64,000 nucleotides of DNA from assembly GCA_003254925.1 (NCBI GenBank), contig QANZ01020176.1, forward strand, positions 204,732 to 268,731, read 5' to 3'. The DNA is from Chamaecrista fasciculata (lineage: Eukaryota; Streptophyta; Magnoliopsida; Fabales; Fabaceae). The notes under the pieces are model-generated. The model was not told where the DNA came from, made no database searches, and saw only the letters and a list, made by a program, of their open reading frames with translations. Each line of letters begins with the position of its first letter. Within the stretch, counting starts at the first letter, position 1. Shown in pieces: positions 10,780 through 24,599 of the stretch. The translations under genes were made by a program, and so were the position numbers.

Positions 10780-13700
10780 TCATAATCTGGACCGACGGAT
10801 GGACTTGATGCCGCTGAAAGGTGAATTCCGGCGAACAGCGCCGAAGGACCTCCCATTTAGTGTCCCAGAGGATTTAACATCCCATCCCTCAATGTTCTTA
10901 GGAACACAAACATCAAAAAGAAATTGGCCAAGGACACTATGAGCATTCATGCTTGGGGGGCTGGGCAAACAAACTGGTTTTTCTTTTGGTTCCTCCTGTG
11001 AAGTGCTGGCATCTCTACTGTCGCTATACTTTGCTGAGCTTGGCAAAAAGAAGTGATCACTTGGCTCTAATGCAACTCTTCTAAGGCTCTGATTTGAATT
11101 AATTGCTGCCTTCTGAAGATCACAGATTAACTCAGATATCTCATCTGGCATACCTTCAATTCCAATTCTTTCTCTTTCAAAGATCATTTTTTGAGAATAT
11201 ATTGAGGTGGCCTTCTCCAACATATGGGTCACAGCAATTCTGTATTGGATGGGATGATGTTTGTAATGACCTAGAACAAAAAGATTAATTACGTTACAAT
11301 ATTTCAAAGGGTATAGACCATTTATTCACAAACTATGAGGAGTAGATTTTGCCAAAAATACTAGAAACAAAATAATGAACTTTAGTTTTTAGTATGCCAG
11401 CTCCACTAATTTTTTTTGACATCAAACCATTGGAACAAGAAACAAAACAGAAGTCACCATTTCAATAAAAAATTCTTTGGTAATAATGCATATATATGAA
11501 TGATAGTCTAAATTGATATTCGACAAACCTAAGTGAGAGGAGCTACTCAATTTCACAAGGTTAACATCTCCACCAAGATCTTGTAATCGTTGAGCAAAAG
11601 TATAGATACTTTGGTATGGCACAAGATCATCCTTCTCCGAACAGAAGATGAGAAACGGAGCTCCAAAGTTCTAGAGAAAATGAAAATTAGCATGAATTAG
11701 AATCATAGAATCATACCCCAAAACTAAAAACTCCAAGTGGTCAAAATAGATACTTACAACAGAGGAATACAAAGCTTGCCAATGCTCAGCAGCTAAGGAT
11801 TCAAACCTGGTTAGGTATAAAGCATCAAAACCAGAAGCAACACACTTTGCTATCCAGGAAACAAGCCGTGATGGTCCAGGCATTTTTACAAAAGCTGGGT
11901 GTAGAGCAAAGCGAAGGCCAAAATCACTTGTAACATCTACTGGACCAGAATCATAAATGTGTCCAGAAACAAAGTTCCTCAGCAGTTGATAGTGATGCTT
12001 CACATGGTAAAACAGTAATTAATAGAAGTCATGACAATTGACGAGTTGAAGACAGGGTCAAGACAGAACAATTGTTTTCCAACAACAACAATACATGCAT
12101 TATCACTTACCAGGTGGAGCTGACCTTCACATTTTCCCTCTATTAGCTGCATTTCCATGAAAAGCTATTAGAACGGGCCTTTCTACTCCAGTAGAATATA
12201 CAAAACATCAACCATAAAATTTTGTATACCAAAGATAAGAATGGGTGATTGAAATTACCTGAACAACCTTGTAAAGACAAGCTTTTGACCCAGCAGAAAA
12301 GGCCGCAAAGACCACAGGGCATGATCTAGTTCTGAGCTCCTGCATAACCCAAAGAAGATTTTTTTTTCTTCAAAACTAACATACAAAGCTAAGAAATAAA
12401 GCCCAAAGCTTGCAACCCTGGCATTGTTAATTGTTTCATGGGTTAAAATATCAAATGAAGTTCTTAGCATGTCTGCCCATCTCTAAACTAACCTTAATAA
12501 GTTCATCAAGAACATAAACTGCCAATGACATAGCACTCTCATGTTGGAATCTGCAAATGAGAGGACACAATAGTAATATAGAATTCTGATCAGCAAATAA
12601 CTTCAGATGAGAAGAAATTTAGTAAGCCAGTTATCTCAAACGACAAAATGTAAACACAAAATAGTATAGGATGTTACATCATAAAATTGTAATCTAATGC
12701 ATCAATGATGCCTTCCTAATCAGTGGGAGTCAAATTTTATTTCATTGAGTCTCCATGCTGCACCTTGTCTTCAGTTCAGACTTCAGTGACAGAGTAGACT
12801 ATGCTAACTCTTACAACCTAAGCTTTGGGGAAACAAATAAATGATGCATATCTCCTCTTAATGTCTCTTCTCTAATAAAAATTAAGAACCTAGAATACGT
12901 TCTTGAGAAAATACCAGGTTAGAGAAATGTTGAGTTGTCAATATCCAATATCACATACTAATATGAAGCAGCATTCTGCTATATTAAATGATATGATACG
13001 TACATCACCTAAAAAATGCTCTCCCTTGAAGTTTGACGCCAGCAAAATTAACCCCCGCAAGTATGTAAGTGTTTATATGCTTACTTATCTTGGTCAGCAT
13101 AGCAACGTTATGACCATGTTAATACTTACATAATACACATACAAATTGACCTCATGACTTCAACATGCACCTTCATGTTACGAAATTCAAAAGCATAACC
13201 TCCAATATCTACAACTTCGAAACACTTGACTCAGCATTTACATTTAAAATACATAACTAAACAAATCAACTATATCAAATCATTTCCAAAGCTATAAAGC
13301 TAAAAGCACTTGAATTGCAAGAACTGACCTAAGCTTGTCAGAATTTTAATTAGTTATCCATAGAACTAAACATATGCTTAAGTGCTTAACCACAGTAAAC
13401 ATGACTATAATGACCAAAAACCAGAAATGGTATGCAACCATATTCCCTTAATTCAATTCTTTATTAAAAGAACAAATAGATTTCCTCCTCATTTATGACC
13501 AGGAATGAACGGCTTATTTATCCTTTGACCAAAAACCAAAGCATTTTTTATGCAACTAGAGAGCTAAATAGATCGTGTACGCACGCAGCCTCGAACCTTG
13601 AACAATAACAAGACATCCACATCCATGAAATAAAGGGAAAAGAGGAATCACTATTAACTGATGCTTGGGTAAAAGTGAAGAGAAACAGTAAGGTTAAAAG

Positions 13701-13953
13701 CAAGTTGCGGCGCGAGAGAATGATATACCAAGAAACAATAATAATGAACTTACACGGATAGAAAATGAGGCTGACAAACAAGGGAATTCCACCCTAACGA
13801 AGAGTACAAGTCCACATAATCCCACAATTGGCTCTCCTGAACAGAAACCCAAGCAAAGATCACCACAATTCCTTCGAAATCAGTGGCTTCCTTCCGTCCC
13901 CAAAAGATATCACCACCTCTTACGGCGTCGTTGCCGACTTCACCTCCCCGCAT
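10780..13953 (-). CDS. DUF829 / TMEM53-like alpha/beta-hydrolase family protein
   Basis: Seven exons (13953-13754, 12550-12493, 12339-12259, 12146-12111, 11997-11758, 11670-11529, 11270-10780) sum to 1,248 bp, or 415 residues, all in phase with GT-AG borders. The protein begins with GGDIFWGRK and VVIFAWVSVQESQLWDYVDL, then YSSLGWNSLVCQPHFLS. The putative nucleophile region is CPVVFAAFSAGSKACLYKV. The C-terminal half has GHIYDSGPVDVTSDFGLRF, GPSRLVSWIAK, ALYLTRFESLAAEHWQALY, GAPFLIFCSEKDDLVPY, then GHYKHHPIQYR, EISELICDLQKAA, NQSLRRVALEP and LGQFLFDVCVPKNIEGWD. This order is diagnostic of the plant DUF829 group (At3g19970-like from memory). Its enzymatic substrate is unknown, and the animal relative TMEM53 is a nuclear-envelope protein. 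Confidence 0.9.
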
Positions 13954-14472
13954 AGCTCCGAAAAAGTTAACGGTTGGTTAGGATTTGATTCTGAGGAAGA
14001 AAGAGGGGTGAGAGATGAGATGACATGAATGATGAATGAATCGATGGTGGTGGCGATTGATCTATGAGAGATGAGAATTGAGAAGAAGGAATGGCGAAAA
14101 TGAGAGAGTGAAAGGACGGAGAGAGTGATGAATGGGGGCCACTTTTGTGTTAAGGATGATTCTAAACCACGCGCCTTCTCTGTATTCCGATTTCTGGGAT
14201 AATGCTTTCTTTCTCTCTCTTCTTTCTCTCTCTAGTCTTGTCCTTCTTATCTTCTTCCATCATTCATTTACTTACCTTACATTATGAAGCATTACTTACT
14301 CCAACCAATTCTTTTTAAGCAATTTTAATTTTATACAAATCTTTTTGAAAGAACTATAATTGAGGAAGGAGATAGTTCATTAGGCAGATAAAAAAATTAA
14401 TTGAGGAATATGAGTATGACTAATTTCATTGGAGATATATGATCATCCTTAATTCCTTATCAATTTTTGGAG

Positions 14473-14728
14473 TAAACTAATAATTTGATTCTTAAAAGAA
14501 CACTGATCTGACAACTCGATCCTTGAAAGATTGAAATATATAATTTACTTCCTAAAATATCAAAATGGTATACTAATTAGTCTTTTTTATGGACTAAATA
14601 ATATACTGTTTTAATCTTTCAAGGACTAATTAGTATATCATTTTGATTTTTCAAGGACTAAACAAGTACATTTTAATCTTCCAGGTCATTTCAATGATTT
14701 TTCAGAGACTATATTGTTAGTTTACGCA
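14473..14728. repeat. Foldback MITE, GAGTAAACTAA family, copy 1
   Basis: Left end GAGTAAACTAATAATTTGAT and right end TATTGTTAGTTTACGC are inverted, with internal arms such as GGTATACTAATTAGTC against GACTAATTAGTATATC. It is the same family as 27390-27646. Flanking 9-mers resemble CAATTTTTG and CAATTTTGA, so the duplication is imperfect. Confidence 0.65.
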
Positions 14729-15205
14729 ATTTTGAAGTACCGTTTTTTTCTTTAAATTTAACTTAAACTAACTTTACCATTGGATACCTTTTAATAAAAT
14801 TAGCGGTTAATTAACTTCTTTCGTAGTATTGTCAACTTCTTTAATAATTTTTTTAATTTTAAAATTTAAAATAATATTTATTATCAGGAAATTCAGGATA
14901 CACTAGTTAACTAATATGTTAATAATTGATTTAAGAGATAAATTAATTACGATATTATTTTGAAAGAACAATATTCTCGTTAAATATAACATTATCATTT
15001 ATCTCATACTATATATATTATAATAATATATTTTGAGTAATTATTTCATTTTCAAATAGAGGTATATCACATTTTGCTGGGCTTTCTGCTAACATTGAGA
15101 GAACGTGAAAACAAATTACTAGATAATTTTGGAAGGAGGTAAAATTATAATTGAAAGTTGAATTATTTTATTTGAGGATAAAAAATATATGGAAGCGTAG
15201 AAACC

Positions 15206-15701
15206 AGTGTTGTCAGAACCGCATCGGACGGGACGGTCCGACCGATTCAACCGCTATCTAAATACAAGAGCGAGTGAGTTCGACCAAAATAACCAAACTG
15301 ACATTTGGACCGGATTGAACCGGAAATAACCGGCCGAAAACTGATGAACCGGGTCTAACCGTTAGACCTCCCAAAAAACCGGTGGTTCACCCAAATTTTT
15401 TTTTTAAATTTTTTTAAAAATAAAAAAAAAATTGATTAAAAATTATAGGAAAGCAAAGTGGAGGCCCTCATTCATCTTTTATCCTTCTTTTTATTTGTTC
15501 TTTTAATATTTAGAATAAAATAAATTACTAATTATATTAAAAATAATTATTTGTATCATTATAGAGGATTTATATTTAATATATTAAAATTAATTATTTA
15601 TTGCATCATCCGATCTGACTAATGGTTCGACCGATTCGACCAATCAAACCGTGAACCAAACACTAGTCCGAATCTTTATCCGATTCGATTTTGACAACAC
15701 T
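15206..15701. repeat. 'CCGGTT' interspersed element, copy 2, TIR AGTGTTGTCA
   Basis: The element starts with AGTGTTGTCA and ends with its exact inverse TGACAACACT. Inside are many ACCGG motifs (GGACCGGATTGAACCGGAAA, TTCGACCGATTCGACCAATC) around an AT-rich core. Related elements lie at 8554, 18225 and around the hAT element at 55324. Confidence 0.75.
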
Positions 15702-16055
15702 CGAAACTGAAAACGAAGTTAAACCAATCTTTTTTTTTTTTCTTTTTTAACTCACAAAAATGACAAAAATGGGTCTCTCGAGTATAACACTTGAAAAAAA
15801 AATGTTATTGTGACTTTCGATGTGTCAGCATTTACTAACAATATCATAAAATAATAAGATATTTAATTAGTACGAATATTAATTTGGCAGCTTTTCTTTT
15901 TAATCAAATCATCTACATCAATCTAATTAAAGTAATTATTTATGAAATAGTTAAAAGGGAAATGATATAAAAAGCTCATGTGGAGAGCTATTCAATTTTT
16001 TTCCTTGTTTCGCACATTTTCGATAAAAAATATTTAAAAATAAATAAAAAATAAG

Positions 16056-16514
16056 GGCTAAAATGCACTTTTGGTTCCATAACTTTAGCAAAGGTTTCAA
16101 TTTGGTCCTATAACTTTTTTTGTTGCAATTTTGGTCCCATAACTTTGGTAAAGGTCTCAATTTGGTCCCATAATTTTTTTTGTTGCAATTTTGGTCCTAC
16201 AACATTTGAAAACGTCTCACCATTGGTCCCAATACTGATTTCGATCCATTATCTGCCGCTAAAGATGATCTGACATATTGAGTTGGATGATGACGTGGCA
16301 AATATGGGTGAAGTTATGGGATAGATGAAAATCAGCTTGAGACTAACGGTGAGACGTTTTTAGAAGTTATGGGACCAAAATTGCAACAAAAAAAGTTATG
16401 GGACGAAATTGAGACCTTTGCCAAAGTTATGGGATCAAAATTTGTAACAAAAAAAGTTATGGGACCAAATTGAAACTTTTGCCAAAGTTATAAGACCAAA
16501 AGTGCACTTTACCC
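16056..16514. repeat. Foldback MITE with perfect 9-bp TSD
   Basis: Ends GGCTAAAATGCACTTTTGG and (inverted) GGGTAAAGTGCACTTTTGG are followed by arms made of a repeated phrase of the type TTTGGTCCCATAACTTT, several times per arm. AAAAATAAG flanks it exactly at 16047-16055 and 16515-16523. No ORF was seen. Confidence 0.85.
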
Positions 16515-16602
16515 AAAAATAAGTGAGTGAAGAGAAACAGAAATAAAAAACGAATTGCTTGAGTTATGGAAAGTTTTATATAGTGAATCAAGGAAAAACA
16601 AG

Positions 16603-16918
16603 CTCCGAAGCATGGATAATTTATTTTGAATGTGTGTCGCCGTGTTAAACACGTGTCTGTGTTCGACACTCGTACAACACTCATACGACACATATTCATA
16701 AATTTCAAAATATAAAATCATTTTTTGTGACTTTAATATGACAAACAATAGAAAATAATGATATATATAACATATATTATGAATAAATATTGTAATTTTT
16801 AAAGTTTTCATCAAAATTTATGGATTTTTAATTATTTTTATGTATAAATATATGTCGTGTCGTGCTGTATAATTTTAAGAATTTAACGTGTCGATGTGTC
16901 CGTGTCCATGCTTCATAT
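16603..16918. repeat. GTGTC family hAT-like MITE
   Basis: It is homologous along its length to the element at 60427-60725. The left end is CTCCGAAGCATGGA and the right end TCCATGCTTCATAT. Flanking 8-mers AAAACAAG and ATAACAAG differ at one base and fit an 8-bp hAT duplication. Confidence 0.7.
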
Positions 16919-16939
16919 ATAACAAGTAATAAATTTGTC

Positions 16940-18224
16940 CGTGTAATTTCATTACCTTGTTCGATATCTAATTTCCAATAGATACCAATTTTTTTTACCG
17001 GTAGATTCTAACAAGTACCTTAAATACCTATCCAAATTATCATCCTTATTTGATACTTTAAAAGTACCTTGAATACCTATCCAAATTATCATCCCTATTT
17101 GATACAGGTTAAAGTGTGCACCCACCACAGCCATATTTATAATTCATTAATTCTCACAAAAACTCATTAAGATAAGCTGATAGATCCATTTTATATGACA
17201 CAACAATTCAACAATTCAACAAAGAGAGTCACGAAGAAAGTGAATTAATATATAGAGACTTGGATAACATAAAATGTCTAAACCCTAAACTGAAAAGTAC
17301 GAAACTATGAATAATTGGTGGAGTAGTCAATTTCTTTGATTATTTTTCTTCAAAGAAAGGTTAAATCAGTTTAACTTTAAAGAAACTAGAAATAATTAGT
17401 TGAAATGTATGAAACTATGAATAATTAGTTGACTAAATTTAAAGAAAGGTTAAATCAAAGTTACTCAAATCCCAATCATTAATATTAGCACTTAGTATAT
17501 AGCAGAAGAAAAAACCACTTCTGAAGATATATAACGATAGAAAAATCAAATAAAATGGGAAAATACTTCACATAATTAATAAAACCCATAAATGTGTCAC
17601 TAAAACCTAACTTTTTCATAATATTGATTCTAAATAAAAACAGCCACTCAATTCTATAATCACCCTAAGTTTCATAGCTAATTAAGCCCCTTCCTTCCCT
17701 AACAATTATTATTAATTAAAGCGTGGAAAAGCTTAATTTAAATTGTTAATGTTTGAAAAAGGATTGATAGCTTCGAATTATTAAAGATTTACAAATTAAA
17801 ACTCTCTCACTATGTATTATTGTTGGATTTATATGAAAAATTGCTTCCGAGATTCATAAAATATGATATTATAGCCAGTAAAATTAACACAATTTTACGG
17901 AATTTCAAAAGAAAAAGAAGTTTAAGACATAAAATTCAAGATATATTATTTGAGAGAATAAGCGAATTTATAGAGAAAACTTAAATATGTATTTCCTTTT
18001 GATATATAAATATTTATATTTCTTTAGATTTGAATGTTCATAACTGTTCAAATAGGAGAAGGACATACATATGTTTATAGATTTGAATATTTATTAATGT
18101 TACAAAAATGTTACGAAAATTAGGGATTATTGGATTCAAAATAGGGTTCAAGCAATTGGTTAAATATTAAAATTAAAATTTGAAATACACCAAACTGAAG
18201 TCTCCAAAATCACTCAAAATATAT
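16940..18224. other. AT-rich gene-free stretch
   Basis: I see no gene. A short imperfect tandem repeat of about 52 bp (core TACCTATCCAAATTATCATC, two copies) lies at 17021-17105. The rest is unstructured AT-rich sequence. Confidence 0.5.
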
Positions 18225-18800
18225 ACTCCGGTTGGACCGCTAGCCGAAGAGATGAGCGAGTTGGTTCAACCATTTGAACCAAAATGATAGTTGGACCGGA
18301 AATAACCGGCCAAGAACCGGAAACTCGAGTCCAACCGCTGGACCGGACCGGCGGTTCTCAATGTTTTTTCTTTTTTTTTTTTTATATACTGGGTCAGATT
18401 TACGTTTTTTTTTTTGGATTTTGTACTTTTGAACTTTAAAATTGTGTGTGATGAACTTGAAACTTGAGAGTTGACATGTTGAATTTGATTATTATGAGTT
18501 TATGATTTATGAGATCTTGTTTAAGATGCATTTAGTCCATTTACTTGCTTGAAAAAATAGTTAGTCCATAATCTCTAGTTGTGGAGAGAAAAGTGATATT
18601 ATTTGCATAAAGAGATGTATTTATTAATAGATTTAATGCATCTCTTAGACCCAAAAGAAAAATATAGAGGGTTTATATTTAATATATTAAAAATAATTAT
18701 TTATTGCGTCATCCGGTCCGACCGATGGTTCGACCGATTCAACTGATCAGACCGTGAACCGAACACTTGTCTGAGTCTTTGTCCGGTTCGGTTATGACAA
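18225..18800. repeat. 'CCGGTT' interspersed element, copy 3
   Basis: It shares blocks with 15206-15701: ACCGGAAATAACCGGCCAAG on the left, and CATCCGGTCCGACCGATGG with TTATGACAACACT on the right. The left terminus is less clear than in copy 2. Confidence 0.65.
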
Positions 18801-19341
18801 CACTGCTCCGAATAACATTTTACTAACCCGTATGGTTAAAACAAAAACAAAAAGGAAAAAAATTACATGTAGCCCCTCCAAAGTGTCATCTTTTAACTTA
18901 TAGATAGAGTTTCTCTATGAAAAGCATAAAATCCTTAAAAAGCTAATTCTGGTCTTTTCAAAAAGAAAAAAATAATAATAATCTGGCCCTATAATTTACT
19001 CAAAATTAAATTATTCTCAATATATAATTTTATTTTCTTAAAATAAATATTTAGATTTTATTAATATTTATACTTTGATCCTTAATAAAAGAAAAATCAC
19101 ATTTTTAAAAAATTAACATGTCTATATAAAAAGAAAAAATTGGGTCTAAGTTAAAATATCTATCACTGGAAGCAGTGACTAATCACTGTGTCATCTACAT
19201 CTACTCAAAGATAAATAGTTGGTCACAAAATAAATTTTATATTTAAAGATAGAATTTAATCCGTCACCACTTAATTTAGAAATTAAATGAAAAATCATTA
19301 AGACACACTTAGGTAGTGATGTGATTCTTATATAAAAATTC

Positions 19342-20063
19342 GAGGAAATTGCATTTATCCACCCTGAACTATATATTCAATTGCAATGTCCCTCTAATCT
19401 ATGAAAAATAACAATTAACCTCCTAATCTATTGATTTTATAGCAATGTCCTCCAACCATTATTAACACTATTATCTTTTTTTTCTTTTAAATCTCTTGTG
19501 AATTGCACAAGTTTTATAGAATTATCAAATAATTTTGAATTTCATAACTAGCCTTATTCTAACTAATTTTATAATTTAAAATATCTTATATTTTTTTTAT
19601 TTATATTTGGGTATTGATAACCCTAATTAAAAAGGTCAAAATTAAGCTATACTCATTTCTAGCTACTAGATAATTCTGAACTTTATGATGGAGAATCTTT
19701 CGTAAACAAAAATTAATTTGAAAGTATCTCTTCGATCATAGGTAGAAGAAAAATATCTAATCAAGTAAAAATAATATAGTGAATACAAAAATAGGCTTTC
19801 AACAAGATTTGAAATTAAAGTGTATGATATATTTTAAATTATAAATTTAAATCATTATAAGGGTAATTATATCATTTGACTAATTTCTGAAGTATTTATA
19901 CAACTTATAACAACTTAAAAAATAAAAAGATAACGATGTTACTAATTGTTGGGGGTACATTGCTACGAAATTAATAGTTTAGGGGTTAATTACTATTTTT
20001 CATAGATAAGGGGGAACATTGCAATTGAACACATAGTTCAGGGTGGGTAAATGCAATTTCCCC
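19342..20063. repeat. Long-armed MITE with perfect 9-bp TSD
   Basis: Ends GAGGAAATTGCATTTATCC and (inverted) GGGGAAATTGCATTTACCC are followed by arms that keep pairing for about 130 bp (CAATTGCAATGTCCC against GGGAACATTGCAATTG). TAAAAATTC flanks it exactly at 19333-19341 and 20064-20072. The core is AT-rich without an ORF. Confidence 0.85.
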
Positions 20064-20741
20064 TAAAAATTCTTACTAAATTAATATGTGAGCGTTTGGA
20101 CTACATTTATAACAATCTCCTTTAATTATGGTCATTAATTGTTATAATGATTCATGATTTGTGAGGATAGGTTTCATGGATTAGAAATCTTATCTTATAT
20201 TTAATCTAACTACCATATCTACATTCATTCATGCATTCATTCATATATCATTTATCAATACCATATAATCTATCATAGTAGTTGCACAATCATTATTCAA
20301 TCAATAATATATAGCTTCGTTAATCGTTACATATCATTATTATAGCACTATCCCTCCGTTTCCATTAAATGATCATTTATGACAATGCTAAAAAAAAGTC
20401 ATATATCAAATTATTACTTAAAAGTTAAAACATGGACTACTGGACTTATGTATAAACATGGTTTGGTTTATTAATTAAATTAGATTAAATATAGATGGTA
20501 GTTAAGGTAGAATTAATTACCGCATGGAAGAAAAAGAAGACTAGTTAATTGTAAAGTATTTTTTTTTTGTTAAACCATGAGTAATGAGTTTTCTTTACCC
20601 ATTCATGTAACGGTTTACATGAAGATTAATTTCATCTGGCGCCAAAAGTGAACAGTTAAAGCTCTTCCAACAATATCAACTCCATAAATCGAACCTTAGT
20701 CCTCTCACATAAGGTGCAACTTGCTTATTAGTGCATACTAA

Positions 20742-21560
20742 GGGTGTGTTTGGATGAGGTGTTAATGACGGAGTAAAGTGGAGTGGACAAAATACTAAAA
20801 GTTTTTGTTTGGATGTTTTTTAGGGAGGAGTGAAATGGACAATAAGGGACTCCAAAGCACCCCTTGTCCTGCCAAACCCCCATTTTTGTTGTCCCCCCCA
20901 ATTTGGGGGACCAAGGATGGAGTTAACAAATTTATAATTTTTAAAGACAAGTATACTATACGCTATGTAAGATCAAAATGTGTCCATTCCATTACTAATA
21001 ATTTTCAAATAAAATTAATATTTATCCACTCCTTTTCTCATTAAGAACTCTCAGACAACATGTCTACTCAAATCATTTCACTTCATTCCATTCCATTCAC
21101 TAGTGTCTCTTAATTCCATTCCTTTCCACCCCACTAAAACTCCCCAAACATATGGGAGTTTTAGTGAGGATGAAGAGGAGTGGACATTAATGGATACTAA
21201 TAGAGTGTAGTGGAGTGGGCATTAATGGACTAAGTAAATATGTTGTTTGGGAGTACTTTTAATGAGGAAATAAATGGACATATATTAATCTTGTTTGGAA
21301 GTTATTAGTAATGAAATAGAATGGAGTACACACATGTTAATTTTGATTAGCATAAGGATATAATTGTCATTAAAAAATTATAGACTTGTCTACTCCATCC
21401 TTGGCCCTCCAATTTGGGGGCCAGCAAAAATTGAATTTTGAAGGGCCAATGGGTGCTTTGGAGGCCCTTATTGTCCATTCCACTCTTTCCTAAAAAAACA
21501 TTCAAACAAATTTTTTTTTTACATTCTCCCCTCCCCTTGACATCCCATCTAAACATACCC
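20742..21560. repeat. Tourist/PIF-Harbinger-like element, TSD TAA
   Basis: Ends GGGTGTGTTTGGATGAGGTG and (inverted) GGGTATGTTTAGATGGGATG are flanked by TAA on both sides (20739-20741, 21561-21563). This combination is typical of PIF/Harbinger MITEs. The arms continue for more than 200 bp (CAAAGCACCCCTTGTCC, CCAAGGATGGAGT). A second inverted repeat (GGAGTTTTAGTGAGG) lies at its centre. Confidence 0.82.
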
Positions 21561-21563
21561 TAA

Positions 21564-24500
21564 TAAAGTATTCGAATGTATATCTTATGAGATATTCTTA
21601 AAACAACCAAACTTAAATACAAGTGTTTTATATTTTTTTATTACACATTTCTCATACCATTTTTCATAATATTTTTTTTTAAAAAAAAAGACAAATTCTA
21701 TTTTGGTCTTATATATATATATATATTAGTATCTTTTTTATTTTGTTCTCTCATGGATTTTTCTTCCTGATTTAATCACTCGAAAATTATATAGTTATCA
21801 ATATAATGTCAATATGAGTTTTGATGCATGAATCAATTACTTTCTTTCAAGAAACTATTCTTGTATTATGAGAGATTTAATATGATGACTCTTTCAAAAT
21901 ATAACAAAATTCTTGAAACTTTTCTATTTATAATGAACAAATGGGCAGTTCAAATAGACAAGCATGTTTATTTCTATTTGAAGAGTCACCTCATTCCAAT
22001 CAAAACAAACTTCTTTCATTCCAAGTCTATCGGTATACATATATGTGTGTGAAAAATATAATTGCTTTAATATAAATTGTTATTTTGTAAAAAGAAAAAA
22101 GATCATGAACACTTACACACAATCTAATTGATTAATCAAACTTAATCATTTGTGAGTTGAGTTGGTTCCAGTTGAGAAGTTCAATAATAAAACAAATTGT
22201 AAGAGACCGATTCAAAAAGAAAATTCTAAAAAGAGCTAAATTGAATAAAAATAGATACATAAAGGACCAAAATAAAATTTTAATCATTAAAAAACCTACT
22301 GAATTGAAATCAAATTGATTAAAAAGGATTTGCACCATTACAAACCATGGAGAAATGAGTGATGACATGGAAGATAAGCTCATTGAGTATTTGAGTGGAT
22401 ATTGTTCATATATATATTTGATGATGAGAAAAGGAAAACACAAGCAAAAACATTGTTCATATATATAGTGAAACAAAGTGATAATTGATGGTGGGCTATG
22501 TATGTGTGTACATTGTTTCATATAAATCCGACAGTGGCCTCTTTCACACGTTTTTTGTACTCATCAAGAAATGAGAATATATATCATGTCATTCTCTCTA
22601 TAAATATTATTTAATTTTTATTTAATATTCATTCTGCCCAGTAAATATTCTTTCAATTTAATTATGTATTATTATTTGTAATGAAAAGAATGGAAGAAAC
22701 AAAAGCTGCTTTGTTTGCCTCTTTGCTCAATTGGACATACAATTTGGCTTGTTTGTTATTGGTTTGATGGATGAGTCCATTCTCATTCTCTTACTTCTCT
22801 TACTCTGTCATTCATAATTGTGTAGTTCACTTTCTAGGCATGGAATGTGCCTACCTTCATGTATCCTCATCACTTCACTGCTTTAGAGATTAGGATATCT
22901 TGATAACGACACCCACACATATTTATACTATGAATTTAAAGTTTCTTTTAGTAATTAATTAATTTCTCAAACTATATATTAAAATAATGTTCTATATAAA
23001 AAAAAAGTAACGAGAAAAAAAAATTAAATACTTTTTTGAAATTTCTTTTTATATTCTTCAATTTGTTAGTAATTTTAAATCTTAAAATTATATTTACAAG
23101 ATGCAAAGCTTCTAACTAATGTATAGGCGTTATATGAATGGACTTATGTATTAGAAAAGTATATCAGAAACATATCTAAGAAAATGAATGAGTTAATATA
23201 AATTTTTTATACCAAATTAATTGTATTTTATCCCTAAAATATTTAAAATATAAAAAATAATAATTTAGTCACTAAAATGCAAGAGCTCTCTCAATTCAGT
23301 CTTACAAGATAAAATTATGAAATTTAATTTTTAAAATATGTAATTATAATTAATTTAATCATTTATCAAAGATATTAACTAAAATTTTATATAAAAATAT
23401 GATTAATTTAAAATTTTATTGAATTTACATTTAACAGTTAATGTTAAGAATTCAGTTTAGTCATTATTTATTGTAATTGCATTTTTCAATAATTAATCTT
23501 ATACCAATGAGGAGTTAGTCCAAGTAATATAAGTAACTTTGTATCATTTAAGTAAAGTTTTATATTCAAAATCTTATGAACGTAGTGATCTTCATTTAAA
23601 GGTTTTCTCATCACAACCAAAGTGTTCAACACGGATAAAATTTTGCATTAATAAAGTCTCAAAGACCAAAAGAGCCACTTAAAAAAGTAATCAGATCTTA
23701 TTTTATTTTTAAAAGAATAAATTAGAAAAACTATCTTCTTTTTCACTAATCAAATCATTAAGAGAGTCCTACATGGTAGGCTATATAGGGCAGGGTTTTG
23801 TGTTTGTAGGTACATGATTCCTTCAATCATTATAACAATGAAGGGAGGAGCTAACAATCATTATTTTTTATGGTTTGGGCCAAAGGAGCTCTTTTAATAT
23901 GCAGGCATTTTTTTGAAGCAAAAGTAGGGCACATGGTCCCCCCACGAATAGGGGATAGAAATGTGGAATCATAGCATTGGGATGGTGGGGGTGAATGTTC
24001 CAAAATGGGCCAATTAAAAAGAATAATCCCATAAACATCAAAAGCTGAAAAGAATCACTCTCTGTAACTTCCAAATGCAAGCTCCATAAAAAAAGACACC
24101 TTTCTTTTCAACACGGGTTTTTAAACTCCTGCCAATAATAACACTCCCAAAGTATCTTTAAACGTAAATGAGTCAGTCACACAGTTTAACCCAAAACCAA
24201 AAGCAATTAGTCTTTAGACCAACCCCAAGAATTATGTGAACCCCATTTGAAGAAACAACATAATTTCAAATAATATATGTATTCTAATTTTCATAGACTA
24301 AAATATAAACTGCACTCTTACAAATAGAGTTGTGAGTTGGCATTATTTTTCAGTACTAAATGGTAATATTACTATAGTATGCAGAATATACCAGGTTCTA
24401 TCAATCAAGCATGTTAGCTGTACAAACTACAAAATGAAAGTAAATTCAATCAATCATCCTAATATTGTAATTGGTAATATTCTTGATCAAATGGAGAACC

Positions 24501-24599
24501 CAAGAAGAAGTGGCATAAGCAATCTCGTTCTACCTTGTGTAAGATTAGAATCTCTAGCTAGTCGATCTTCTCTTCTATTTGATTTTTTTTCCATGGCTT
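21564..24599. other. Long gene-free stretch upstream of KRP 3' end
   Basis: Both strands were read. The ORFs are short, AT-driven and lack recognisable domains. Only a TA microsatellite near 21710-21725 and unstructured AT-rich DNA were found. No tRNA or clear transposon end was seen. Confidence 0.5.

Noticed and set aside
16457..16814. Two overlapping ORFs (-) of 83 and 101 residues
   Set aside because: They span the junction of two MITEs (16056-16514 and 16603-16918) and their frames derive from repeats.
22132..22521. 129-residue hydrophobic ORF (-)
   Set aside because: Phe/Ile/Leu/Tyr-rich translation of AT-rich DNA with no recognisable domain and no splice partners.
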